Positions 44,301-56,404 of a DNA stretch of 64,000 bases are shown here, piece after piece. The stretch is from Cynocephalus volans (taxonomy: Eukaryota; Chordata; Mammalia; Dermoptera; Cynocephalidae): contig NC_084461.1 in the NCBI RefSeq assembly GCF_027409185.1, positions 230,234,999 to 230,298,998 of the forward strand, read 5' to 3'. Position 1 is the stretch's first letter. Every line of letters begins with the position of its first letter. The position numbers and the translations under genes were made by a program. Under the pieces are notes generated by a model, which worked only from the letters and a program-made list of their open reading frames with translations, had not been told where the DNA came from and did not search any database.

Positions 44301-45501
44301 TTGATCCATTAACATAAATGTAAATGGATTAAACTCCCCATTCAAAAGACACAGACTGACTGATTGGACTAAAAAGCTAGACCCAAGTATGTGCTGCCTT
44401 CAAGAGACCCACCTCAACTATAGAGACACACATAGACTAAAAGTGAAGGGATGGAAAAAGACATACCATGCAAATGGAAACCAAAGATGAGCAGGAGTAG
44501 CTATTCTTATATCGGATAAAGTAGACTTCAAAACAACAACAATAAAAAGAGATGAAGAAGTTCATTCTATAATGATAAAGGGATCTATCCAGTTAGAAGT
44601 CACAACAATCATAAATATATATGCACCCAACACTGGAGCACCCAGATATGAAAGCAAACACTCTTAGACCTAAAAAAAAGAAATAGACCCTAATATGATA
44701 ATAGTGGGTGACCTGAACACTCTTCTCTCAGCATTGGACAGATCTTCCAGGTAACAAATCAACAAAGAAACATAGGATTTAAACTACACCTTAGACAAAT
44801 TGGACTTGGCAGACATCTACAGAACATTTCATCCAACAACTACAGAATACACATTCTTCTTATCAGCACATGGAACATTCTCCAGGATAGACCACACATT
44901 AGGTCACAAATCAAGTCTCAGCAAGTTTTTAAAAAATTGAAATCATTCCAAGTATCTTTTCAGACCACAATGGATTAAAACTGGAAATCAATAATAAGCA
45001 AAACTCTGGAAACATACAAGTGCATGGAAACTAAAGAACAGACTCCTGAATGATCTATGGGTCCAAGAAGAAATTAAATGAGAAACCAAAAAATTTCATG
45101 AAACTGACAAAAGTAAAGAAACATCATACCAAAACCTGTGGGATACTGCAAAAGCAGTGCTAAAAGTGAAGTTTATTGCAATAAATGCTTATATCAAAAG
45201 AATGGAAAGACTTCAAATAAAGGACCAAACAATACACATCAAAGAACTAGAAAACAACAATCCAATCCTAAAAGTAACAGACAGAAATAACTAAGATTGG
45301 AGCAGAACTAAATGAAATAGAGACCCAAAAAACAATACAAAAGATCAATGAAACAAAAAGTTGATTTTTTGAGAAGATAAATAAAATAGACAAATCATTA
45401 GCTAGGGTAACGAGAGAGAGAGAGAGAGAGAGATAGAGAGAGAGAGATTGAGAGAGAGGGAGGGAGAGAGAGAGAGAGGAGAGAGAGAGAGACAGAGGGG
45501 A

Positions 45502-45556
<55 letters not shown>

Positions 45557-45960
45557 CCAAATAACAAAAACCAGAAATGAAAAGGGAGACATTACAACTG
45601 ATACCACAGAAATATGAAGAATCAGTAGAGACTATTATAAACAATTGTATGCCAACAAATTTGAAAACCAGGAGGAAATGGACAAATTTCTGGACACATA
45701 CAAACTACCAAGATTGAACCAAGAAGAAATAGAAAACTTGATAACAATAAAGGAGATTGAAGCTGTTATCAGCAGTCTCTCAACAAAGAAAAGCCCAGCT
45801 GAATTCTATCAACTCTTTAAAGAAGAATTAACAACACTTCTCTTCATACTTTTCCAGAAAATTGAAACAGAAGCCATTCTCCCAAATGCATTCTATGAGG
45901 CCAATATCATCCTGATACCAACACCAGGTAAAGATATAACAAAATAAAAGAAAATTACAG
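44301..45960 (+). pseudogene. L1 ORF2 N-terminal half (EN to early RT), broken
   Basis: Starts near residue 10-15 of ORF2 ('aatgtaaatggattaaactc') and reads through the endonuclease domain ('tgctgccttcaagagaccca', 'atatatgcacccaacactgg', 'aatagtgggtgacctgaaca') to the early RT domain at 45645-45947 ('[20 protein letters not shown]'). In the RT part 'STKKSP' runs straight into 'AEFYQLF', so six residues that normally lie between are deleted. A (GA)n array of 142 bp replaces the Lys-rich linker at 45412-45553. It stops abruptly at 45960 where the old minus-strand L1 resumes; ORF1 and the 3' half are missing. Confidence 0.85.
45412..45553 (+). repeat. (GA)n microsatellite in L1 ORF2 linker
   Basis: About 142 bp of GA with scattered interruptions (gatagag, gattgag, gacagagg). 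It sits between 'attagctagggtaac' and 'aaagacccaaataac'. The homologous site in the 16144-22153 L1 (19450-19470) is only a short A/G-rich stretch, so the array grew after insertion from that seed. Confidence 0.95.
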
Positions 45961-46218
45961 GAAAGATAACTTTCCATTTGTTTGTAACTTCTGTAATTTC
46001 TTCAGCAATGTTTTGTAGCCTTCAGTGTACAAGTCTTTCACTTCCTTAAGTTCATTTCTAAGTATTTTATTCTTTTTGATGCTATTGTAAATGTAATTAT
46101 TTTCTTAATTTTCTTTTCAGATTGTTTGTTGTAACTGTATAGAAACACAGCTAATTTTTGCATATTGGTTTTGTATCCTGCAACTTTGCTGAATTCGTTT
46201 ATTAGTTCTAGCTGTTGG

Positions 46219-46268
<50 letters not shown>
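46219..46268 (+). repeat. (GT)n microsatellite
   Basis: About 50 bp of uninterrupted GT within the old minus-strand L1 RT region. Long and perfect, so probably polymorphic. Confidence 0.95.
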
Positions 46269-46271
<3 letters not shown>

Positions 46272-47001
46272 GCATCTTTATGGTTTTCTACATATGAGTT
46301 CATATCATCTGAGAACAGAGATAATTTTGCTTCTTCCTTTCCAATTTGGAGGCCTTTTATTTCTTCATCTTGCCTAATTACTGTGTCTAGAACTTTCAGA
46401 ATGATGTTGAATAGAAGTGGCAATAGTGGGTAGCTTTTCCTTGTTCCCAATTTTAAAGAAAAGGCTTTCAATTTTTCACTATTAAGTATTATGTTATTAG
46501 TGGGCTTTTCACATATTACCTTTATTATTAGAATTTTCTTCTTTTCCTAGTTTGTTGAGCATTTTTTGACATGAAAGGATGTTGAATTTTGTCAAATGCT
46601 TTTTCGTATCTATTAAGATGATCATGTGATTTTTATCTTTTATTCTGTTAATGTGATATATTACATTGATTGATTTTCATATGTTGAACCAGCCTTGCAC
46701 CTCAGTGATAAATCCTACTCGATCATGGCATATGATCCTTTTAATGTGCTGTTGAATTTGATTTGCTAGTATTTTGTTGAGGATATTTGTATGTGTATTC
46801 GTCAAGGATATTGGCCTGTAATTTTCTCGTCATGTAATATTTTTGTCTGGCTTTGGCATCAGGGTAATGAAGGACTCATAAAATAGATTTGGAAGTGTTC
46901 ACTTTGGGAGAGTTTAAGAAGGATTGTTGTTAATTTTTCTTTAAATATTTGGTAGAATTCTTCAGTGAAGTCATCTGGTTCTGGGCTTTTCTTTGTTGGG
47001 A

Positions 47002-47170
47002 TGTTTTTTTTTCTTTTTTCCTGACCATTAAGGGGATCACAGCCCTCGGCATGGTGTGGTCTGCACCACGCTCAGCCAGTGAGTGCACCGGCCATCCCTA
47101 TATAGGATCCGAACCCATGGCCTTGGAGCTCCCAGCGCCACACTCTCCTGAGTGAGCCACAGGGCAGCCC
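47002..47170 (-). mobile_element. Dimeric tRNA-Ile-derived SINE with target-site duplication
   Basis: Flanked by 'tgttggga' at 46994-47001 and 47171-47178. On the minus strand it reads unit 1 (gtgtggcgctgggagctcca), the 'cctatatagggatggccggt' joint, unit 2 (agcgtggtgcagaccacacc) and an A-rich tail (plus-strand T run at 47004-47019). The architecture is identical to 261-423. It interrupts the old L1 ORF2. Confidence 0.88.
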
Positions 47171-48095
47171 TGTTGGGAGGTTTTTGATTACCTATTCAAT
47201 CTCCTTTCTAGTTATAAGTCTGTTCATATTTTCTATTTCTTTATGATTCAATTTTAGCAGGTTGTATGTTTTAAGAAATGTATCCATTTCTTCTAGGTTA
47301 TCTAATTTTTTGCTGTAAAATTGTTCATAGTAGTCTCTTATAATACTTCTAATTTCTGTGGCATCAGTTGTAATGGCTTCTTTTCTCATTTCTGAATTTG
47401 AGTCATTTCTCTTTTTGTCTTAATGTAGCCAAAGGTTTACCAATTTTGTTGTTTTTTTTTCCCCCAAATTTTAACTCTTAGATTTATTGATTTTTCCCCC
47501 TATTGTTTTCCTATTTTTTTATTTCACTTATTTCTGCACTAATTTTCATCATTTTCTTCCTTTTAACTTTGGGATTAGCTTGTTTTTCTTTTTCTAGTTC
47601 CTTAAAATGTAAAGTTAGGCTGTTGACTTGAGATCTTTTTTAACATAGGTTTTTACCTCTACTAGCTTTCCTCAGTACTATTTTTGGTTTTGTTTGTTTG
47701 TTTGTTTGTTGTTGGTTTTTTGCTGTATCTCATATGTTTTGGCATATTGTAGTTTTGTTTTCATTTATTTCAAAATATTTCAAGCTATTTTCTAATTCCC
47801 CTTTTGATTTCTTCTTTAATCTATTGGTTGTTCAAAACTGTTTATCTTCCACATATTTGTGAATTTTTCAGTTTTCCTTCTGCTATTGATTTCTAGTTTC
47901 ATTCCACTGTGGTCAGAAAAGATACTTGGTATGATTTCAGTCTTTTTAAATTCATCGAGACTTGGTTTTTGGCCCAATAAGTGATCTGTTCTGGAGAATG
48001 TTTCCTGTGCACTTGAGGAGAAGATATATTCTGCTGCTGTCGGGTTGAATGTTCTGTATATTTCCCTTAGGTACGTTTGGTCTCCATTTTTTTTT

Positions 48096-50234
48096 CTGTG
48101 AGTGAGCACAGCCTCAAATGGAGAGATTATGGGACTAATCTGCAGAATATTGAAAATAGAGGCAGGATAAATAACACGGGGATTATCAAAACAAGAAACT
48201 GGAGAGAAAACAAAATTCTTTTTACTTATGTATCAATGAACTGGAATGAGGGAGTTAAAAATGCTCAATCTTGCAGCACTTTCCCAGCCCCAGCTTGCTC
48301 CTGTTGTCTGCTATTCAAGCTTTATATGGGGGCACAGAGCTGATTTCATAGCAAATCAGGCTCTGTGTTCGGGAGAAACCCCACCTCCTTTCAGTGGGGC
48401 TGTCTCATTCCATCTTACGGTTTAAGCACCAGCCAGGCAAAAGTAATTTCTTGCAAGAATCCCAAAGCTCTAGTCATCTAATTCAGGAGAATAAATTTTC
48501 CCAGGCAAGCCAGAAAAATAACAAGTGTGTATAGCACAAGGGGATATTTGGATTTATTTCTATATCCAAAGAGATAGTCAATGTTTTGAGCTGAAGTCTA
48601 CTTTGGGAATATCTTTGTTTTCTCTTTTGCCTAAGGATTCACTGGGTGGATTTACAGAAAGTTGGGGGCCCTGGCTGGATTTTTCTGGAATCTCTGCAGA
48701 ATGTCAATAAAGACTCCCTTTCTAAAACTATATGCAAAGCACTGGGGTGACCCCATAGGAGTTCCTCACACAAAATTTCCATTTTCAAAACTGACATTTT
48801 AGTTCCCATGATTATTAGACAATTGGCTTCTGAAAGCTAAGTGGCTTTTTCCCCTGATATTTCTTTACCTGCCAAATATGCAGGCAGTAGAGTGAATTTC
48901 TCTAGGGTGCTTGGAGTGGCTCACACATATATAAACTTGAACCATTTGCATTCAGTTTGTGTGTTTGGTAATAGCTACATTATTAGTCCCTGATTTAAAC
49001 TCTAATCTCTTCAAGGCAGAGACACCAGCCCATTTGAGTAGTCTCTTTGCTGGCTGATACCATTAGGGAGGCAAGAAACATAGGAAGCAATTAGCAGACA
49101 GTGAGAGTCTTGGACTTAGGACCACCCTGTCACAGGATGCTTTGACGAGGGGAATCCATAGGTCTCTTGGCTCAGTTCCCACTCAGCATCTGGGAGAACA
49201 CTCACAGCAGGTGGCCTCTGGATTTCCTCTGGCAGCTCCTTTTCTGCAGAGTTTCTGATGGAGTTTTACCCATGGAAAGTCAGCTCTGTGGGCCAGCTTT
49301 AGATCTGCAGTGACCCATGGTGGCTGAAAGCACCACACTCCAGGCTCTTTGCTTCCGCCATGAGGGTCCCCTTGTCCCTCACATTCTCATGTAGAAAGCA
49401 GCCTCTTCCTGACCCAGCCTCACTGCACTGCAGCCCCCAGCTCTGTCTGCGCTTCTCCTCCAGGACTTGCAGCCTTAGGCCCACAGTGGGGCCTCCTCCA
49501 GGTTGGAACTCCCTTTAGTTATGCCTACATGTAAAGCTTCTTATGCATGCCTGTGGACCTTGCAAAATCTCAGAGAGGATATGAGCGATATATTCATGAT
49601 AAGCAAGGTGGCAAGAAGTTCAAGTTTGACCTTCTTATTCTGTTGCACGGCCTGGCATAGCCTGCGGTGGGGTCCTGCGATCAAGGTTCCTGTTGGTAGT
49701 AAAATGTCCTTGATCCCATCAGGGCTAGGTCATTTCTGTGGACTGTAACACTGCCTTCTTAGGTTTTCCTCATGGGAACATTTCCTCTTCATATTCAAAT
49801 AAGTCAGCTTTGCCTTGCAGAAGGCAGTGGTTGAATTACAAGCAGGAGGTCACCCCACTCCTAAGCCTGGATTTACTTAGCTTGTGTTTGTGCTTCTGTG
49901 GCTTTCATACATTGCTGAACTTCACAGCAAATTCATGGAAAGTATGGGAACTTATTTTTATCATGAGACAATCTGACGGAATGCAATCTATTTAAATAAA
50001 ATTAGCATGCAGCCTTCCCTTTTGTAGGAGTGGTAATGCTGTTCCGGGGGCAGGTTGCTGGAAACTCCCAGATCCTGTGCTCAGTCTCTGGCCTCCCGTT
50101 TTGCTCAACAGGCTGTGGCGGGAATTTGTTTGGGCTTCTCAATCCTGAAATTGTGTGCTTTTCCATTTGAAATTCTTACACGTTTTTAATAGTAGAGCAA
50201 TTTTGTTATGTGTGCCCAGCCTTTTATAATTTGG
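48096..50234. other. Unassigned DNA
   Basis: About 2.1 kb without a repeat or exon that I can defend. Frames are at most 97 residues and overlap in conflicting phases. Confidence 0.4.
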
Positions 50235-50365
50235 AAAATTCTTTCATATATGCTACTTGAGGAATCATTATTATCTTTTTATAGATGAGACACTGAATTC
50301 AGAGAGGTCAGGTGGCTTCTTCAAGGTCACACTTCTAAGAAACGAGAGCTGAAATTTTTGTATTT
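50235..50365 (-). mobile_element. MIR SINE fragment
   Basis: Minus-strand MIR wording: 'atcattattatctttttata', 'gatgagacactgaattcaga', 'gaggtcaggtggcttcttca', 'aggtcacacttctaagaaac'. Confidence 0.6.
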
Positions 50366-50782
50366 TACGTTCACTGCTTTTTTCATTATGGCATACATTT
50401 GTGGATTTGAATCTAACTGACAGACCCTAGCTAGATGCCAAGGTAGAAACTGCACAGAGATAGGCAGATTGGAAAGTCATTCAAAACTGATAGAATTTTT
50501 TATTTCTGACTTAAGAATGAATAGACCTTTGCTCAGCTGTGATGCAGGTCTTTGGAAGTTAAAAACTCACACCTCCCTGTGTCATATGTACTTTCTACTA
50601 GACTGTATTCTCCTGGCTAATTATGAATTTGTGTATTTATTTTCATTTATTCATTTATTCATTTATTCCTAAATAGTTGACTTTATTTTTACAGCAGTTT
50701 TAGGTTTACAGAGAAATAGAGCAGCAAGTACATAGTTCCCACACCCCCATATCTTCCCCACACCAACACAGTTTCTCCTATT

Positions 50783-50945
50783 GATTTTTAAATTTTTATT
50801 ATTTATTATTAGCATGTTCATTATTACAAATTGTGATTTTCTTTATGTCCTTTACCTGACCTGTTACTCCCCAAACTCCTTCCCTCCCCTCCATCTCTAG
50901 TATCCTTAGGTTTGTTCTCTCCTTCTGTAACTATTAACATGTCAC
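50783..50945 (-). mobile_element. Short L1 3'-end insertion
   Basis: The reverse complement aligns with the L1 tail at 44060-44260: 'gacataaagaaaatcacaat' against 'gcataaagaataattatgat', and 'tactagagatgg' with a following G/A-rich tract against 'tattagagggggcag'. So this is an extremely 5'-truncated L1 (or derivative) with its A/T tail at 50783-50810. Confidence 0.6.
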
Positions 50946-51405
50946 ATTAGTATGATACATTTGTTACAGTTATGAACAAATATTGATATATTACTAGCTA
51001 ACTCAATTTTACACTAGGGTTTCCTCTTTGGGCTGTACAGTTCCATGGGTGTTGCCAAATGCATAATCATGCATTCACCATTACGGTATCATACAAAATA
51101 GTTTCACTGCTCTAAAAATCCTCTGTGTTCCACTTATTCATCCCTCCTTCCCTCCCTCCCTCCTCCCCTAGAACCCTGGAAATCACTGATTTTCTTTTAC
51201 ATTACTTCATATGTGTAACATTTCTTTGTGTTGAGAACATTCAAAATCCTCTCTCGTAGCTAATCAAAAGCATACAATGAATTGTGGTTAATTATAGTCA
51301 CCCTACAGTGCTATAGAACACTAGAGCTTATTTCTCCTATTTGCTATAATTTTGTATCTGTTAGCCAACCTCTATCTCCCCTCCCGCTTCCTCTTTGTAG
51401 CCTTC

Positions 51406-51865
51406 TGTGAAGGTTAACTCTAAGTGTCAACTTGATTAGATTTTAAAATGCTGAGAAACCTGGTAAAGCCATCTCTTTAGGTGCCTCCATATGGGCAGGA
51501 AACATCCAATCTGCTGGGGGGCCCATAGAGAGAACAAAAAATGAAGGAAAAAGGCGAATCTCTCTTTCTATCCACTGGAGCTGAGATACACTCTTTTCTC
51601 CTGTCCGTGGACATCAGAGCTCAAGACTCTTCAGCTTTTGGGTTACAGGACTTACACGAACGACACCATCAACTTCCCTGGTTCTGAGGTTTTGGGCTTG
51701 GACTAAGCCACACTACCAGCATCAGTTTGAAGAAGGCTTATCATGGGATTTCACTTCATGATAACGTGAGCTTATTCCCCTAATAAATCCCCTCTCATAT
51801 ATTTGTGACATATCATATTGATTCTGTCTCTCTGGAGACAGAGACTAAGAACCCTGACTAATAAA
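51406..51865 (+). mobile_element. MLT2-type (ERVL) solo LTR
   Basis: Begins 'tgtgaaggttaactctaagt' and continues 'gtcaacttgattagatttta', 'ccaatctgctggggggccca', 'gagctgagatacactctttt', 'cctaataaatcccctctcat' and 'ggagacagagactaagaacc'. Flanks 'ccttc' (51401-51405) and 'cctct' (51866-51870) may be a diverged 5-bp duplication. The surrounding old L1 3' UTR is continuous across it. Confidence 0.75.
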
Positions 51866-51929
51866 CCTCTGGTAACCACTACTCTACTCTCTGCTTCTGT
51901 GAATTCATTTATCTATCTAAAAATTACAA

Positions 51930-52240
51930 AGCAAATACTATGTGATTGGTCCTGTGCTAGGAGCCTTGGGCAAAGAGATAACCAAGACAAACATGGTCCC
52001 TGGCTTTTTTCTGAAATCTGTGACCTGGTGGGAAAGTCTGATGCTGAACATAAGTTACACAAGCGCAGTGAAGTGACATGCCCTGGAGACATGTGACAGC
52101 AGGACCTGCACTGGTCTGGGGATCCAAGGAAGGCATCCACCAGGAAGTGTGGTCTTTGTTGAAAGCCAGAATAGGTCACACAGACAGCAGTTTGGAAGAA
52201 AGGAAGCCCTTAGGAACTAGAAGAAGTCCAGTGTGACAGA
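51930..52240 (+). mobile_element. Mammal-wide ancient repeat, copy
   Basis: 'aaatactatgtgattggtcc', 'tgtgctaggagccttgggca', 'aagacaaacatggtccctgg' and later 'gacagcagtttggaagaaag' match the family at 12597-12990. Family name not certain. Confidence 0.45.
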
Positions 52241-52545
52241 AGAGCAAAGAGGGACAGGGCAGGTAGCGTGAAGTGAATCATTTACAATGTAGGGAAAATC
52301 TTGCCATCTACAATGAAATCCAGGAGGAAGGCATGCAGGCCATAGACTTTCCTGTGTGGAGTCATCCACTGTTTGCAAAGTTATCTGACCCCTTACTCAG
52401 GACATCTGTACCATGCCGAAGTTTTCTTGTGGGTGTGGAGCATTTCCCATCTGTACTGCCCGTATTCCGTAGGATTGGTTTGAGCACTGGTATGATTGAG
52501 TGGGTCAGATGAAGACTACTCTGTCTCACTGGCAGGCATGGCTGG

Positions 52546-52840
52546 TGTATTAGTCTGTTTTCTGTTGCTTAAATACCTGAAACTGGGTAACTCCTAAAGA
52601 AACAGAATTTAATTCTTACAGTTTGGAGGCTGATAAGTGCAAGATCCAGGAAGCACATCTGATGAGGGCTTTCTTTCTGATGGGGTGACTCTCTACAGTG
52701 ACTCAGGATGTCGCATGGTAAGAATGGGCTGAACAAGAGAGCTAACCTCCTCATTTGCTCTCCTTATAAAGCTATCAGAACCACACCCATTGCTCCATGA
52801 ATGTATCAATCCATTTATCATGGCACCATTTTGAGGTTTC
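52546..52840 (-). mobile_element. MaLR (MST/THE1-type) LTR, truncated
   Basis: The plus strand starts 'tgtattagtctgttttctgt' and continues 'gaaactgggtaactcctaaa', 'acagtttggaggctgataag' and 'aagagagctaacctcctcat', the antisense order of an MST/THE1 LTR. It fades near 52840 before the expected end, so its 5' part is lost. Confidence 0.75.
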
Positions 52841-54055
52841 TTTTTTTTTTTGTATATGGTGCAACATAGGGATTGAAGTTCACTTTTTTTAGATGTATGG
52901 GCAGCCAGTTGCTTCAGCTCCATTTGTTGAGAAGAGTATATCTTCCCCACTGAATTGCCTTTGCATCTTTGTTGAAAATCAGTTGTCCATATATGTGTGG
53001 GTTTATTTCCAGACTCTGTCCTGTTTCATTGATCTAAGTGTCCTTATTTCAATACCATACAGTCTTCATCGCTGTAGCTTTATAGTAAGTCTTGAAATGA
53101 GGTGGTATTATCTTTCCAACTTTGTTCTTTTTCAAAATTGGTTTGACTTCTCTAGATCCTTTGAGTTTTCATATGAATTTTAGATTTGGTTTACCAATTT
53201 TTTTTTTTTAAACCTTCTGGTAGTTTGTTTAAGATTACATTGAATTTATTAATTAATATGGAGAGAATTGACATCCTAACAGTATTGAAACTTCTGAACC
53301 ATGAACATAATATCTCTCCATTTACTTAGTATTTTAAATTTCCCTCAGCAATGCTTTACAATTTTCACTGTACAGCTTTTCCACATCATTTGTCACACTT
53401 AAATCTAAGTATTCATACTTTTTATGCAACTATAGATGGTATTTTTAGCTTAATTTTTGATTGTTCATTTCTAGTATATAGAAATAAAATTGATTTTTGC
53501 ATATTGATATCATATCCTGCAACCTTGATAAGATCAATTTTGGCTGCTGTAGATTCCATCAGATTTTCTATATGATCATACTTGTATCTGTGAATTAACT
53601 AGGGAATATATCCCAAGTCATTCTTCCTTTCCAATTTGAAGGGTTTTTTTTTCTGCCTTATTTTACTTGATAGAACCTCTAGTACAATGTTGAATAGGAG
53701 TAGTAAAAAATGAACTTCCCTATTGTATTCCTGATAGTCCAGGGAAAACATTCACTATTTCATTATTAAGCATGATGCTTGCTGTAGGTTGTTCATAGAT
53801 CATTATTAGTTTGGGGAAATTCTCTTCTACACATAGCTTGTTGAAGTTTTTTGTTTTGTTTTGTTTTCCTTTTTAAGATCAGGAATGGATGTTGGATTTT
53901 GTCAAATGCTATTCAGATGATCATATGGGTTTTGTTTTTTTAATTTGTTATATGGTAAAATACATTTATTCCTTTTCAGGTGTAAAATCAACCTTGTATT
54001 CCTGCAGTGAACTCCACTTGGTTTTAATATATTTTTCATTTTTTTTTAATGTACA

Positions 54056-54310
54056 AAGAACTCTTCAAGGTGAATTAGAAAAATCTTAATAGAAATTTGG
54101 TGAAGGACATGAACAGACAAGTCACTCTCCGCAAAGAAACACACATGGCTAACAAATACATTCTAAGACATTCTTACGGGCAAGTGTGGGGGCCCTTGGA
54201 CCCCTTCTCAGGACACTGGGTGGGCTCCATTGCTTTCTTGTCTGGGTGTGAGCAGGGGCGGAGCAGCCCATGGCCCCTGCCTCAGGACCCTCCATATTTA
54301 CCTTTTTATG
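54056..54310. mobile_element. 255-bp insertion between 9-bp direct repeats
   Basis: 'taatgtaca' at 54047-54055 and 54311-54319 bounds foreign sequence within the old L1. The left half (54056-54165) is sense L1-like ('aggacatgaacagacaagtc', 'acacacatggctaacaaata'); the right half (54166-54300) is GC-rich and unrecognised ('gtgggggcccttggacccct', 'gagcaggggcggagcagccc'). There is no poly(A) tail. Confidence 0.5.
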
Positions 54311-56192
54311 TAATGTACATAAATTGTTAAAATTTTGCTTAGAATTCTACATCTATGTTAATGAGAAGTATTAGTCTATAGTTTTCTTTCCTTGTAATGT
54401 TTTTATCTTGTTTGGGTAGACTAGATTTTATTTCTTCCCTAAGTCTTTAATACAATTCCTCTGTGATGCCACCAAGTTCTGAAGGTTTTTTTTGTGGGAA
54501 AGGTTTAGCTACCAATTAAATTTCTATAATAGATACAGGACAACTCAGGTTATCTATTTTTTTTTTTTTCTTAATTGCTCTGGTAATTTGTTTTTCGGAG
54601 AATTTGTCCATTTTATATAAGTTGCCAACTGTATTAGCATAAAGTTTTTCATGATATTCCCTTATTTTCTTTTCATTATACTTTAAGCCTGTATTGATTC
54701 TCTCTCTCTCACTCCTGATGTTGGTAATTTGTGTTCTCTTTTTTCCTCTCCTGATCAGTCTGGCTAAAGGTTTACCAATTTCATCAGTCATCTTGAACAA
54801 TCAACTTTTGGTTTTATTGATTTTCTGTTTTCTATCTCATTGATTTCTGTTCTGATATTATTTTTTTCTCTTCTACTTACCTTGGGTTTAATTTGCTCTT
54901 CTTTTTCTAATTTCTTAAGATGAGCTATGATTTAAATCTTTCTTCTTTTCTAGTATAGGTGACTAGTGCTGTAAATTCTCTTTCCATGAATTTGTTGCTT
55001 CCATTTTCATTCAACCAAATACTTTCTAATTTCCCTTTAGATATCTTTTTTGATCTTTGAATTATTTAAAGGATTTTTTCTTCCAGTGATCTCTCTGTTA
55101 CTGGTTTCTAACTTAATTTTATTGTGGCCCTACAATGTTCTCTGTGAGACTAAAATTCTTTTAAGTTTGTGACTTGTTTTTATGGTCCAGAATATAGAAT
55201 ATGTTCTATCTTGGTAGATGCTCTTTTTTTTTTCTTTAAAAGACCATATATTACATTGTTTGGGATGGAGTGTTATGTTAATGCTAGTTAAGTTATTCAG
55301 CTTTTCTGTATCTGTTTTGACTTTATAATTATCTTGTCCACTATTAAAAGGGGAATGTTACAACTTCTGACTATATGTGTAGATTCATCTATTTTTCTGT
55401 ATAATTCTATCAGTTGTTGCCTCATGCATGCTGAAACTATTATTACCTAATTATTTAGGATTTTTATGTCCTTTTATTAAATTTAGCTTGCTATCATTAT
55501 AAATTAATCACTTTTATCTTTAGTAACATTATTTGCTCTAAAATAATCTTTGACAATAATGTAGCCTCTGTAGCTTTCTTTAGATTGGTGATATCTTGGT
55601 CTCTCTTTTCTCATTCTTTAGGTTTTACTGATTCATATCTTTGTATTTAAAGTGCATCTATTTGAGGACTGCTACTTTATCCAATTTGACAACTCTGCCT
55701 TTTAATTGAGGTATTTAAACTGTTTGAATGTAATGTCATTATAGATATAATTAAGATGTATATGTTCTTCATATTTCTTGCTATTGTGATTCATTGAGCT
55801 TCTTGATTTTGTGGGTTTAAAGTTTCCACCGAATTTGGACAGTTTTTGTCCATTATATTGTGAAACAGATTTTCTGATACTTCTTTTAGGAACTCTGAAT
55901 ACATATACATTAGTACTCTCATTGTCTTTTGTGGCTTAATTGGTGGGTTTTTAAAAAATGTCTTCCATGTGTCTACTTAACTTTTTCAACATTTAGTATA
56001 TACTAATAATGAAATAGCCATAATGTCTTTGTCTGTTAATTCTAACATCTATGTCAGTTCTTGGTTGATTTGGATTGATTTATTTCTTCATTATATGTTG
56101 TATTTTTTCATGCTTCTTTACATGCCTGGTCATTTCTGGTTTGGTGCCAGTCATTACAAGTTTTATCTTATTGAATGCTGGAGATATATCTA

Positions 56193-56193
56193 A

Positions 56194-56241
<48 letters not shown>
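56193..56241 (+). repeat. (ATCT)n microsatellite
   Basis: Twelve or so perfect tetranucleotide units, followed by an AT-rich (ATAT) region to 56310. A candidate length-polymorphic marker. Confidence 0.95.
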
Positions 56242-56404
56242 GTAATATATGAATAAATACATATAGATATTTATATATATTTATGTATATATGTATATTT
56301 ATTCATATAAATGTTACTGAGCTTTTTTTCTGGGATACATTCAAGTTATTTGGAAATGATGGTTTGATCCTTTCAGTTGCTACCTTAAAGATTTTTTGGC
56401 AGAA

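Larger units (their letters stand above)
40836..48095 (-). mobile_element. Old 5'-truncated L1, split by later insertions
   Basis: On the minus strand this is an L1 3' UTR (40836-41180), the ORF2 C-terminal part (41180-42464), then after a plus-strand insertion (42465-45960) ORF2 continues at 45960-46990 and 47171-48095, ending in the endonuclease domain. The two sides match one L1 with only about 50 bp lost at the insertion. A SINE dimer (47002-47170) and a (GT)n array (46219-46268) also interrupt it. The RT box region encodes 'LSLFSDDM', an FADD variant. Confidence 0.85.
46208..48109 (-). pseudogene. L1 ORF2 EN/RT remnant of the old L1
   Basis: Minus-strand fragments: endonuclease part at 48109-47816 ('YIFSSSAQETFSRTDHLLGQ', 'SIFSDHSGMKLEINSRRKTE'), the region ahead of RT at 47389-47192, and the RT palm at 46471-46208 ('[20 protein letters not shown]', 'FSDDM'). 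The usual Ala of FADD is Ser. A (CA)n array follows straight after 'YVENHKDAI'. Many stops; inactive. Confidence 0.85.
50640..51920 (-). mobile_element. Old L1 3' UTR (L1M-type), interrupted
   Basis: Opens with a T-rich (TTTATTCA)n stretch at 50636-50670, then antisense L1 3' UTR text ('acagcagttttaggtttaca', 'gggtttcctctttgggctgt', 'acagttccatgggtgttgcc', 'ctggtaaccactactctact'). Interrupted by a younger L1 tail (50783-50945) and an MLT2 LTR (51406-51865). Confidence 0.65.
52845..56400 (-). mobile_element. Old L1 (L1M-type), ORF1 to ORF2
   Basis: Minus-strand ORF2 text is continuous from 52845 ('cagttgcttcagctccattt') to about 55700; the fragment at 54800-54516 reads 'GKPLARLIRRGKKRTQITNI'. 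ORF1-like or 5' text follows to about 56400. Interrupted at 54056-54310 and by (ATCT)n at 56193-56241. Badly eroded, no functional frame. Confidence 0.7.

Noticed and set aside
45268..45644. Ser/Leu repeat proteins on the minus strand
   Set aside because: They are translations of the GA/TC microsatellite in three frames.
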